A stretch of 5,741 bases of DNA from Gaiellasilicea sp038324115 (lineage in GTDB: Bacteria > Actinomycetota > Thermoleophilia > Gaiellales > Gaiellaceae): NCBI GenBank assembly GCA_038324115.1, contig JBBQHQ010000148.1:1-5741 (forward strand), in the 5' to 3' direction. Each line of letters starts with the position of its first letter. Position 1 is the stretch's first letter. The notes below the pieces were generated by a model. That model was given only the letters and a program-made list of their open reading frames with translations, was not told where the DNA came from and did no database searches. The translations under genes were made by a program, and so were the position numbers. Of this stretch, positions 1-5,529 are shown one piece after another.

Positions 1-1
1 T

Positions 2-202
2 GCGGCGCTCGAGGGCGTCTACTGCGAGCCGTCTTCCGCGATCGGGCTGGCCGCCGTCCTGCGCGGCGACGTCGCCGGCGAGCGGATCGTCTGCACCCTG
101 ACCGGCCACGGGCTCAAGGACGGCGGCTCGGCGGAGACGCACGCGCCCCCGACCGTCGAGGTCGACCCCGATCCGGACTCGATCGCGGCGGCGGTCGGCT
201 AG
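2..202 (+). CDS. thrC: Threonine synthase, C-terminal fragment (5' part outside window)
   Basis: The window opens inside a reading frame that runs 66 codons to a TAG at 200-202. The fragment reads EGVYCEPSSAIGLAAVLRG, then CTLTGHGLKD, the C-terminal signature of PLP-dependent (fold type II) threonine synthase. That enzyme converts O-phospho-L-homoserine to L-threonine plus phosphate in the cytoplasm. The PLP lysine and the rest of the catalytic domain lie upstream of the window. The stop codon directly abuts the ATG of homoserine kinase, so the two genes are almost certainly co-transcribed and translationally coupled; the pair catalyses the last two steps of threonine synthesis. The TGHGLKD ending differs from the TGDGLKT of the second threonine synthase homologue at 2894-4120, so the two are distinct paralogues rather than a recent duplication. 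The assignment rests on the C-terminal motif and on thrB adjacency. Confidence 0.88.
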   Translation, partial: AALEGVYCEPSSAIGLAAVLRGDVAGERIVCTLTGHGLKDGGSAETHAPPTVEVDPDPDSIAAAVG

Positions 203-1027
203 ATGCTCGTGCGCGCCCCCGCTACCTCCGCCAACCTCGGCGCCGGCTTCGACTGCGCCGCGGTCGCGCTCGACCTCTGGAACGAGCTCGAGGTGACCGA
301 CGGCGACGGCGTCGTCGTCGAGGGCGAGGGCGCCGGCGAGCTCCCGGAGACGACCGACAACCTCGCCCTCCGCGCCTACGGCCTGCTCGCCTCCACCGCG
401 GGCAAGCGCTTCCACTTCCGCAACCGGATCCCGCTGGAACGCGGGCTCGGCTCGAGCGCCGCCGCGATCGCGCTCGGGCTCGCAGCCGCGGCGCCGGAGG
501 CATCCGCCGAGGAGCTGCTCGCGCTCGGCGCGCCGCTCGAAGGCCATGCCGACAACCTCGCCGCCGCGCTCGTGGGCGGCGCCGTCCTCACCTGGGAGGG
601 CCGGATCGCGAAGGTCGCCGACCGCCTTCCCCTCGCGCCGATCGCGGTGATCCCCGACGAGCGCGTCTCGACCGACGGCGCGCGCGCGGCGCTCCCGCGG
701 GAGGTCTCGCACGCGGACGCCGCCTACACGGCGGGACGGGCGGCCCTGCTGGGAGCCGCGATCGCCTCCGGCGACCCCGATCTCCTCGAGGCCTCGTTCG
801 GCGACCGGCTGCACGAGCCCTACCGCGCGGCCGGCGCGCCCCACTTCGAGGCGATCCGCGCCGACCTGCCGCCGGGCGCGGCCGGGGTCACGATCTCCGG
901 CTCCGGCCCCACCGTGATCGTCTGGGCCCGCCCCGAACGCCTGCCCGGCTGCGCCGCCGCGCTCGAGGAGCGCTATGCCGACGCCACCGTCGTTGCCCTT
1001 GCCGTCTCTCCGAAAGGTGTTCTGTGA
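203..1027 (+). CDS. thrB: Homoserine kinase (GHMP kinase family)
   Basis: This 274-residue protein phosphorylates L-homoserine with ATP to give O-phospho-L-homoserine, the threonine synthase substrate. The N-terminus (residues 4-17, RAPATSANLGAGFD) is the typical ThrB/GHMP opening. The ATP-binding GHMP motif PLERGLGSSAAA lies at about residues 77-88. EGHADN (113-118) corresponds to the conserved EGHxDN of ThrB, with Ala where Pro is usual. VSTDGARAALP and the DRLHEPYR stretch are also homoserine-kinase-like. The C-terminal GHMP glycine motif TISGSGPT is at 230-237. At 274 residues it is somewhat shorter than the roughly 300-310 usual for ThrB; the shortening appears to be in loops, and no core motif is missing. 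The ATG directly follows the upstream thrC stop with no gap and no clear Shine-Dalgarno, so translation probably depends on coupling. Its end overlaps ilvD by 4 nt (GTGA). Confidence 0.95.
   Translation: MLVRAPATSANLGAGFDCAAVALDLWNELEVTDGDGVVVEGEGAGELPETTDNLALRAYGLLASTAGKRFHFRNRIPLERGLGSSAAAIALGLAAAAPEASAEELLALGAPLEGHADNLAAALVGGAVLTWEGRIAKVADRLPLAPIAVIPDERVSTDGARAALPREVSHADAAYTAGRAALLGAAIASGDPDLLEASFGDRLHEPYRAAGAPHFEAIRADLPPGAAGVTISGSGPTVIVWARPERLPGCAAALEERYADATVVALAVSPKGVL
1012..1019 (+). promoter_or_regulatory. Ribosome binding site of ilvD, inside thrB
   Basis: GAAAGGTG lies within the last codons of thrB. Its AAAGG core ends 6 nt before the GTG at 1024. Together with the 4-nt GTGA overlap and the conserved N-terminus of the encoded protein, it supports GTG 1024 as the ilvD start. 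Confidence 0.55.
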
Positions 1028-2724
1028 GCAACCCGTACGACCAGCCCAGGAATCCCGCGAAGCGCATCTCGAGCGCGCTCACCGACGGTCCCGACCGCGC
1101 GCCCGCCCGGGCGATGCTGAAGGGCACCGGGTTCAGCGACGACGACCTCGCGAAGCCGCTCGTCGGCGTCGCGACGACGTGGATCGAAACGATGCCGTGC
1201 AACCTGAACCAGCGCGACCTCGCCCAGCACGTCAAGGCGGGGATCCGCGCGGCGGGCGGGACACCCATGGAGTTCAACACGATCGCGGTCTCCGACGGCG
1301 TCTCGATGGGCACCGAGGGGATGCGCGCGTCGCTCGTCTCGCGCGACTGGATCGCCGACTCGATCGAGCTCGTCGCGCGCGGCCACCTCTTCGACGGCCT
1401 CGTCTGCCTCGTGGGCTGCGACAAGACGATCCCAGCGGCCGCGATGGCGCTCGCCCGCGTCGACATCCCCGGGCTCGTCTTCTACAACGGTTCGATCGCG
1501 CCCGGCCGGTTCCGCGGCAAGGACGTGACGATCCAGGACGTCTTCGAGGGCGTCGGCGCCCACGCGGCGGGGACGATGTCGCCCGCCGACCTGCACGAGC
1601 TCGAGGGCGCTGCCTGCCCGGGCGCAGGCGCCTGCGGCGGCCAGTTCACCGCCAACACGATGTCGCTCGCGCTCGACTTCCTCGGGATCAGCCCCGCCGG
1701 CCTGAACGGGATCCCCGCCCTGGCCAAGAGCAAGGAAGCCGCGGCCGAGGCGGCCGGCCGGCTCGCCGTCGAGCTCGTCCGGAACGACACGCGCCCCTCG
1801 CACGTGATCACCAAGGACGCGATCGAGAACGCGATGGCCGGCGTCGCCGCGACGGCCGGCTCCACGAACGGGATCCTGCACCTGATCGCGATCGCGCGAG
1901 AGCTGGGGATCGACTTCGACCTCGACGACGCCGACCGGATCTGCGCCCAGACGCCCGTCGTGGCCGACCTGAAGCCCGGCGGCCGCTACGTCGCCACCGA
2001 CCTGCACCGCGCGGGCGGCGTCGGCCTCATCGTCCGCGAGCTCCTGAAGCGCGACCTGATGCACGCGGCGGCCCCGAACGTGGACGGCCGCACCCTCGCC
2101 GACGTCGCCGCCGCCGCGCAGGAGACGGAAGGGCAGGACGTCGTCCTGACGATCGAGCGGCCGCTGAAGCCGCGCGGCGGCCTCGCTGTCCTCCGTGGCA
2201 ACCTCGCCCCGGACGGCTGCGTGGTCAAGCTCGCCGGCCACGAGCGCACGCTCCACCGCGGCCCCGCCCGTGTCTTCGACTCGGAGGAGGAGGCGTTCGC
2301 GGCGGTCAAGGCGCGCACGATCCAGCCCGGCGACGTCGTCGTGATCCGCTACGAGGGGCCTGTGGGTGGGCCCGGGATGCGCGAGATGCTGCACGTGACT
2401 GCGGCGATCGTCGGCGAAGGCCTCTCCGACTCGGTTGCGCTCGTCACCGACGGCCGCTTCTCGGGCGCGACCTACGGGTTCATGGTCGGGCACGTCGTCC
2501 CCGAGGCGGCGCTCGGCGGCCCGCTCGCCGCGCTCCAGGAGGGCGACGTCGTCGTGCTCGACCTGGACGCCCGCGAGCTCCGGGTCGAGCTCTCCGACGA
2601 CGAGCTCGGGGCGAGGCTGAGCGGCTGGCAACCCCGGCCGCCCCGCTATCCGGCGGGCGTCTTCGCCAAGTACGTGGCGCTCGTCTCGTCGGCCTCGGAA
2701 GGAGCTGTCACCCAACCCCGATGA
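1024..2724 (+). CDS. ilvD: Dihydroxyacid dehydratase
   Basis: This 566-residue Fe-S enzyme dehydrates 2,3-dihydroxy-3-methylbutanoate and 2,3-dihydroxy-3-methylpentanoate to the 2-oxo acids that precede valine/leucine and isoleucine. The length matches the IlvD family. Cluster cysteines are visible at Cys59 (PCNLN), Cys132 (VGCDKTIPAAAMA, the first IlvD/Edd signature, with the likely Mg-binding carbamylated lysine at 134) and Cys204 (GAGACGGQFTANTMS). Three cysteines in this spacing are the pattern of IlvD enzymes; whether the cluster is [2Fe-2S] or [4Fe-4S] cannot be read with certainty. The second signature, LVTDGRFSGATYGF, is near the C-terminus, with Ser480 in the position of the proposed catalytic serine. 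GTG is chosen as start because it overlaps the thrB stop, has a Shine-Dalgarno-like GAAAGGTG, and gives the expected N-terminus (NPAKRISSALTDGPDRAPAR). The sugar-acid dehydratase Edd is a less likely alternative. Being coupled to thrB, it may link threonine supply to isoleucine synthesis. Confidence 0.97.
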   Translation: MSNPYDQPRNPAKRISSALTDGPDRAPARAMLKGTGFSDDDLAKPLVGVATTWIETMPCNLNQRDLAQHVKAGIRAAGGTPMEFNTIAVSDGVSMGTEGMRASLVSRDWIADSIELVARGHLFDGLVCLVGCDKTIPAAAMALARVDIPGLVFYNGSIAPGRFRGKDVTIQDVFEGVGAHAAGTMSPADLHELEGAACPGAGACGGQFTANTMSLALDFLGISPAGLNGIPALAKSKEAAAEAAGRLAVELVRNDTRPSHVITKDAIENAMAGVAATAGSTNGILHLIAIARELGIDFDLDDADRICAQTPVVADLKPGGRYVATDLHRAGGVGLIVRELLKRDLMHAAAPNVDGRTLADVAAAAQETEGQDVVLTIERPLKPRGGLAVLRGNLAPDGCVVKLAGHERTLHRGPARVFDSEEEAFAAVKARTIQPGDVVVIRYEGPVGGPGMREMLHVTAAIVGEGLSDSVALVTDGRFSGATYGFMVGHVVPEAALGGPLAALQEGDVVVLDLDARELRVELSDDELGARLSGWQPRPPRYPAGVFAKYVALVSSASEGAVTQPR

Positions 2725-2730
2725 GCAACG

Positions 2731-2739
2731 TGCTAGGTT
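2731..2739 (+). promoter_or_regulatory. Probable extended -10 promoter element
   Basis: TGCTAGGTT reads as an extended -10 (TG, one base, then TAGGTT). It is followed by a run of six T (2738-2743), which is conspicuous in this GC-rich window. It lies just after the ilvD stop and before the riboswitch, where a promoter for the downstream unit is needed. A start near 2746, at the GGGAAGG stretch, would give a leader of about 148 nt to the ATG at 2894. No good -35 is visible: CTGTCA at 2705-2710 resembles TTGACA but is 23 nt away, too far for a standard spacing. The call rests on the -10 and its position only. Confidence 0.45.
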
Positions 2740-2756
2740 TTTTGGGAAGGACGGAT

Positions 2757-2770
2757 CGGGACGTGTCCCG
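2757..2770 (+). promoter_or_regulatory. Small hairpin 5' of the riboswitch aptamer
   Basis: CGGGAC (2757-2762) and GTCCCG (2765-2770) are perfect inverted repeats around two bases; a realistic fold is 5 bp closing a 4-nt loop. The 3' arm shares bases 2769-2770 with the 5' strand of aptamer helix P1, so the full hairpin and the full P1 exclude each other by two pairs. Just upstream, GGATC (2753-2757) can pair with GATCC (2872-2876), which would enclose hairpin and aptamer together. The hairpin is visible in the sequence; a role in switching is only inferred. Confidence 0.35.
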
Positions 2771-2870
2771 CTCCGCATCGAGAGAGGCTGAGGGTCCGGC
2801 CCTACGACGCCTCGGCAACCTGCTCGAAAGGTCAGAGCAAGGTGCCAATCCCGGATGGATGTGTCGAGCG
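2769..2870 (+). ncRNA. SAM riboswitch aptamer (SAM-I clan, P4-less variant)
   Basis: The sequence matches the S-box/SAM-I core element by element. P1 pairs CGCTCCGCATC (2769-2779) with GATGTG...GAGCG (2858-2870), 11 bp including one G-U and a 2-nt bulge. The conserved joining AGAG follows at 2781-2784. P2 has the kink-turn layout: GGC (2786-2788) with GCC (2809-2811), GA steps at 2790-2791 and 2806-2807, and GGG (2792-2794) with CCC (2800-2802). Its loop CCGG (2796-2799) can form the expected pseudoknot with CCGG (2851-2854). P3 is GCAACC (2815-2820) with GGTGC (2841-2845), the SAM-contacting region, extended by TGCTC/GAGCA (2821-2825/2835-2839). The AATCC after P3 is also typical. Only three bases separate the pseudoknot from the P1 3' strand, so the SAM-I P4 hairpin is absent; this recalls the SAM-IV or SAM-I/IV types. 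No intrinsic terminator lies between aptamer and gene, so control is probably translational. It should act on the threonine synthase homologue and, by coupling, on leuC and leuD. Confidence 0.93.
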
Positions 2871-2877
2871 AGATCCC

Positions 2878-2885
2878 GAGGAGGT
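2878..2885 (+). promoter_or_regulatory. Strong Shine-Dalgarno sequence, likely riboswitch target
   Basis: GAGGAGGT is a near-perfect anti-16S match. It lies 8 nt before the ATG at 2894 and 7 nt after the 3' end of riboswitch helix P1. It decides the start at 2894 over the in-frame ATG at 2855, which lies inside the aptamer. Two competing pairings touch it. CCGAGG (2876-2881) is complementary to CCTCGG (2810-2815) in the aptamer core. AGGT (2882-2885) can form a small hairpin with ACCT (2889-2892). Confidence 0.85.
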
Positions 2886-2893
2886 ACTACCTG

Positions 2894-4120
2894 ATGTCCG
2901 CAACGTCCCTTCGCTGCCGCGCCTGCGGCACCGAGCACGAGCTCACGCTCATCGGCTCCTGCAAGAGCTGCTTCGGCCCGCTCGACCCGGTCTACGACCT
3001 GGAGTCACTGCGCGGCCGCGTCACCCGCGAGTCGATCGCGGCCGGCCCGCCCTCGATCTGGCGCTACGCCGACCTGCTTCCCGTTGCGGCGCCCGAGCGG
3101 CAGCTGCTCCCGCCCGGCGGCACGCCGCTCGTCGCCGCCCCGCGCCTCGCCGAGGAGCTCGGTGTCGGCGAGCTCTGGCTGAAGCTGGACACGGCCAACC
3201 CCACGCACTCGTTCAAGGACCGCGTGGTCGCAGTCGCTACCGCGAAGGCCCGGGAGTTCGGGCTGGCCACGATCGCGTGCTCCTCGACCGGCAACCTCGC
3301 GGGCGCAGTCGCCGCGCGGGCCGCGGCCGAGGGCCTCGAGGCCGCCGTCTTCTGCCCCGCCGACCTCGAGCCCGAGAAGCTGACCGCGGCCGCGGTCTAC
3401 GGCGCGACGATCTACGCGGTGGACGGGCACTACGACGCCTGCAGCCGCCTCACCGTCGAGCTCTCGTTCGAGCTGCCCTGGGGCTTCGTCAACGTCAACC
3501 TCCGCTCCTACTACGCCGAGGGCTCGAAGACGCTCGCGTACGAGATCGCCGAGCAGCTCGGCTGGGAGCAGCCGGACGTGATCGCGGCGCCGATCGCCTC
3601 GGGCGCGCTCTTCCACAAGGTCGGCCAGGGCTTCGGGGAGCTGCGCGCGCTCGGGCTCGTGGACGGCCCCGCGCCGCGCCAGTACGGCGGCCAGGCCGAG
3701 GGCTGTCGGCCCGTTGTGACCGCCTGGGAGACCGGCGAGAAGGTGAAGCCGGTGCGTCCTGCGACGATCGCGCGCTCGCTCGCGATCGGGAGCCCCGCCG
3801 ATGGCGATTACGCCGCCGCGACCGCTCGCGAGACCGGAGGTGCCGTCTACGCCGTGCCCGAGGAGCGGATCGGCGAGGAGATGGCGACGCTGGCTCAGAC
3901 GTCGGGTGTGTTCGGCGAGACCGCGACGGGCGTCACGCTCGGCGCGCTCCGCGAGGCCGTCGAGCGCGGCGAGGTCGGGAAGGCAGACCGGGTCGTCCTG
4001 CTCGTCACCGGCGACGGGCTGAAGACGCCGCAGGCCGTCTCGCACACCTACGCGCCGGTGCACATCGAGGCCGACGCCGACGCCCTGCTCGACTCGCTCG
4101 CGGGGGTCGCCGCCGCATGA
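2894..4120 (+). CDS. Second threonine synthase homologue with N-terminal zinc ribbon, SAM-riboswitch controlled
   Basis: This 408-residue fold type II PLP enzyme resembles, as I recall the family, the long threonine synthases of cyanobacteria and Chloroflexi, which convert O-phosphohomoserine to threonine. A zinc-ribbon-like pair is seen at Cys8/Cys11 and Cys23/Cys26. NPTHSFKDR carries the likely PLP Schiff-base lysine, Lys108. The phosphate-binding loop is SSTGNLA (130-136). Further family motifs are YYAEGSKTLAYE, KPVRPATIARSLAIGSPADG, ETATGVT (342-348; ETAGGVT is usual, so one Gly is Thr) and TGDGLKT (372-378). The start at 2894 has a strong Shine-Dalgarno; ATG 2855 would add 13 residues but lies within the riboswitch. 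The stop overlaps the leuC start (ATGA). Because a conventional thrC is present at the window's left edge, this copy could be a regulated isozyme, or a paralogue using phosphohomoserine or a related substrate in methionine/sulfur metabolism. No gene symbol is given because the name thrC fits the left-hand gene better and the substrate here is not proven. Confidence 0.88.
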   Translation: MSATSLRCRACGTEHELTLIGSCKSCFGPLDPVYDLESLRGRVTRESIAAGPPSIWRYADLLPVAAPERQLLPPGGTPLVAAPRLAEELGVGELWLKLDTANPTHSFKDRVVAVATAKAREFGLATIACSSTGNLAGAVAARAAAEGLEAAVFCPADLEPEKLTAAAVYGATIYAVDGHYDACSRLTVELSFELPWGFVNVNLRSYYAEGSKTLAYEIAEQLGWEQPDVIAAPIASGALFHKVGQGFGELRALGLVDGPAPRQYGGQAEGCRPVVTAWETGEKVKPVRPATIARSLAIGSPADGDYAAATARETGGAVYAVPEERIGEEMATLAQTSGVFGETATGVTLGALREAVERGEVGKADRVVLLVTGDGLKTPQAVSHTYAPVHIEADADALLDSLAGVAAA

Positions 4121-5529
4121 GCGAGGCGAGAACCCTGTTCCGGAAGATCTGGGACGCGCATCTCGTCCGCGAGGCGCCCGGCGAGCCGGCGCTCCTCTAC
4201 GTCGACCTGCACCTGATTCACGAGGTCACCTCGCCGCAGGCCTTCGACGGGCTCCGCCTCGCGGGCCGGCAGGTGCGCCGCCCCGACCTCTCAGTGGCGA
4301 CGATGGACCACAACGTGCCGACGACACCGGGCCCGATCGAGGATCCCCTCGCGAAGGCCCAGCTCGACGCGCTCGAGCGCAACTGTGCGGAGTTCGGCGT
4401 TCCCCTGCACGCGACGGGGAGCGGCACCGAGGGCATCGTTCACGTGATCGGGCCGGAGCTCGGGCTGACCCAGCCGGGCCTGACGATCGTCTGCGGCGAC
4501 AGCCACACCTCCACCCACGGTGCCTTCGGGGCGCTTGCGTTCGGGATCGGCACCTCCGAGGTCGAGCACGTCCTCGCGACACAGACCCTGCCGCAGCAGC
4601 GGCCGAAGACGATGCTCGTCGAGTTCGTGGGCGAGCTGCCGCCGGGGCTGACCGCGAAGGACATGATCCTCGGCGCGATCGGCCGGCTCGGCGTCGCCGG
4701 CGGCGTCGGCTACGTGCTCGAGTACGGCGGCGAGGCCGTGCGGGCGCTCTCGATGGAGGGGCGGATGACGCTGTGCAACATGTCGATCGAGGCCGGTGCC
4801 CGGGCGGGACTCGTCGCGCCGGACGAGACGACGTTCGCGTACCTCCAGGGCAAGCCGCATGCGCCGCAGGGCGCCGACTGGGACGCGGCCGTGGAGCGCT
4901 GGCGCGGGCTCGCCTCCGACGAGGGTGCCGCCTACGACGACGTGCTTCGGATCGACGTCCGCGACCTCGTCCCGCAGGTCTCCTGGGGCACCAACCCGGG
5001 CATGGTCGCGCCGGTAACGGCGTCCGTTCCCGACCCGGCCGACTACGACGACCCGGACGACCGCGAGGCAGTCGAGCGGGCCCTCGCCTACATGGCGCTC
5101 GAGCCCGGGACGCCGATCGAGGAGATCCGGATCGACCGCGTCTTCATCGGCTCCTGCACGAACGCCCGGATCGAGGACCTGCGCGCGGCAGCGGCGGTCG
5201 TCGCCGGAGGCCGCGTCGCCGAGGGCGTCACGGCGCTCGTCGTCCCCGGCTCGGCGAAGGTGAAGGCCCAGGCGGAGGACGAGGGGCTCGACCGCATCTT
5301 CACCGAGGCCGGCTTCGAGTGGCGGCGGGCGGGCTGCTCGATGTGCCTCGGGATGAACCCGGACATCCTCGCGCCCGGCGAGCGCTGCGCCTCGACCTCG
5401 AACCGCAACTTCGAAGGACGCCAGGGACGCGGCGGCCGCACGCACCTCGTCAGCCCGGCGATGGCCGCGGCGGCGGCGCTGCACGGCCACTTCGTCGACG
5501 TGCGCGACCTCGACGCGGTGCCGGCATGA
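4117..5529 (+). CDS. leuC: 3-isopropylmalate dehydratase large subunit
   Basis: This is the 470-residue large subunit of isopropylmalate isomerase, an aconitase-family [4Fe-4S] enzyme. With LeuD it interconverts 2- and 3-isopropylmalate in leucine synthesis. The N-terminal TLFRKIWDAHLV, MDHNVPT (63-69) and CGDSHTSTHGAFG (126-138) are hallmarks. Cluster ligands are Cys347 (IGSCTNAR), Cys407 and Cys410 (AGCSMCLGMNPD). The C-terminal TSNRNFEGRQGRGGRTHLVSP is the usual substrate-binding and arginine-rich region. Length and cysteine numbering agree with bacterial LeuC of the E. coli type rather than with the shorter archaeal/homoaconitase type. The ATG overlaps the stop of the upstream gene by 4 nt, preceded by a weak GGGGGT (4102-4107), so expression probably depends on coupling to the riboswitch-controlled gene. 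Its frame happens to stay open upstream through the preceding gene, but that stretch is not protein-like. A LeuCD pair can also serve the citramalate route to isoleucine; nothing here tests that. Confidence 0.97.
   Translation: MSEARTLFRKIWDAHLVREAPGEPALLYVDLHLIHEVTSPQAFDGLRLAGRQVRRPDLSVATMDHNVPTTPGPIEDPLAKAQLDALERNCAEFGVPLHATGSGTEGIVHVIGPELGLTQPGLTIVCGDSHTSTHGAFGALAFGIGTSEVEHVLATQTLPQQRPKTMLVEFVGELPPGLTAKDMILGAIGRLGVAGGVGYVLEYGGEAVRALSMEGRMTLCNMSIEAGARAGLVAPDETTFAYLQGKPHAPQGADWDAAVERWRGLASDEGAAYDDVLRIDVRDLVPQVSWGTNPGMVAPVTASVPDPADYDDPDDREAVERALAYMALEPGTPIEEIRIDRVFIGSCTNARIEDLRAAAAVVAGGRVAEGVTALVVPGSAKVKAQAEDEGLDRIFTEAGFEWRRAGCSMCLGMNPDILAPGERCASTSNRNFEGRQGRGGRTHLVSPAMAAAAALHGHFVDVRDLDAVPA

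Noticed and set aside
2711..2746. Possible intrinsic terminator after ilvD: CCCAA (2711-2715) with TTGGG (2742-2746), and a short AGCA/TGCT hairpin (2724-2734) before six T.
   Set aside because: The hairpin just before the T run is only 4 bp and AT-rich, and the longer pairing consumes the T run itself. A promoter-like extended -10 explains this AT-rich patch better.
973..2778. A 601-codon open frame on the minus strand and a similarly long plus-strand frame (975-2894) across ilvD.
   Set aside because: Both are low-complexity Arg/Asp/Ala-rich products typical of alternative frames in GC-rich DNA. ilvD fills the region with a fully conserved protein.
2725..2893. A T-box, leucine attenuator or leader peptide controlling the leu genes.
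   Set aside because: There is no T-box sequence, no leucine-codon-rich short frame and no terminator. The conserved SAM-I core accounts for most of the leader.
2842..4116. Long open frame continuous with leuC upstream, suggesting an 895-residue fusion protein.
   Set aside because: The upstream part is an arginine/proline/glycine-rich shadow of the threonine synthase gene in another frame. True LeuC begins at 4117 with its conserved N-terminus and usual length.
4291..5490. Minus-strand open frames opposite leuC and opposite the second threonine synthase homologue (for example 3005-4063).
   Set aside because: No recognisable motifs, Arg-rich composition, and full overlap with well-supported genes on the plus strand.
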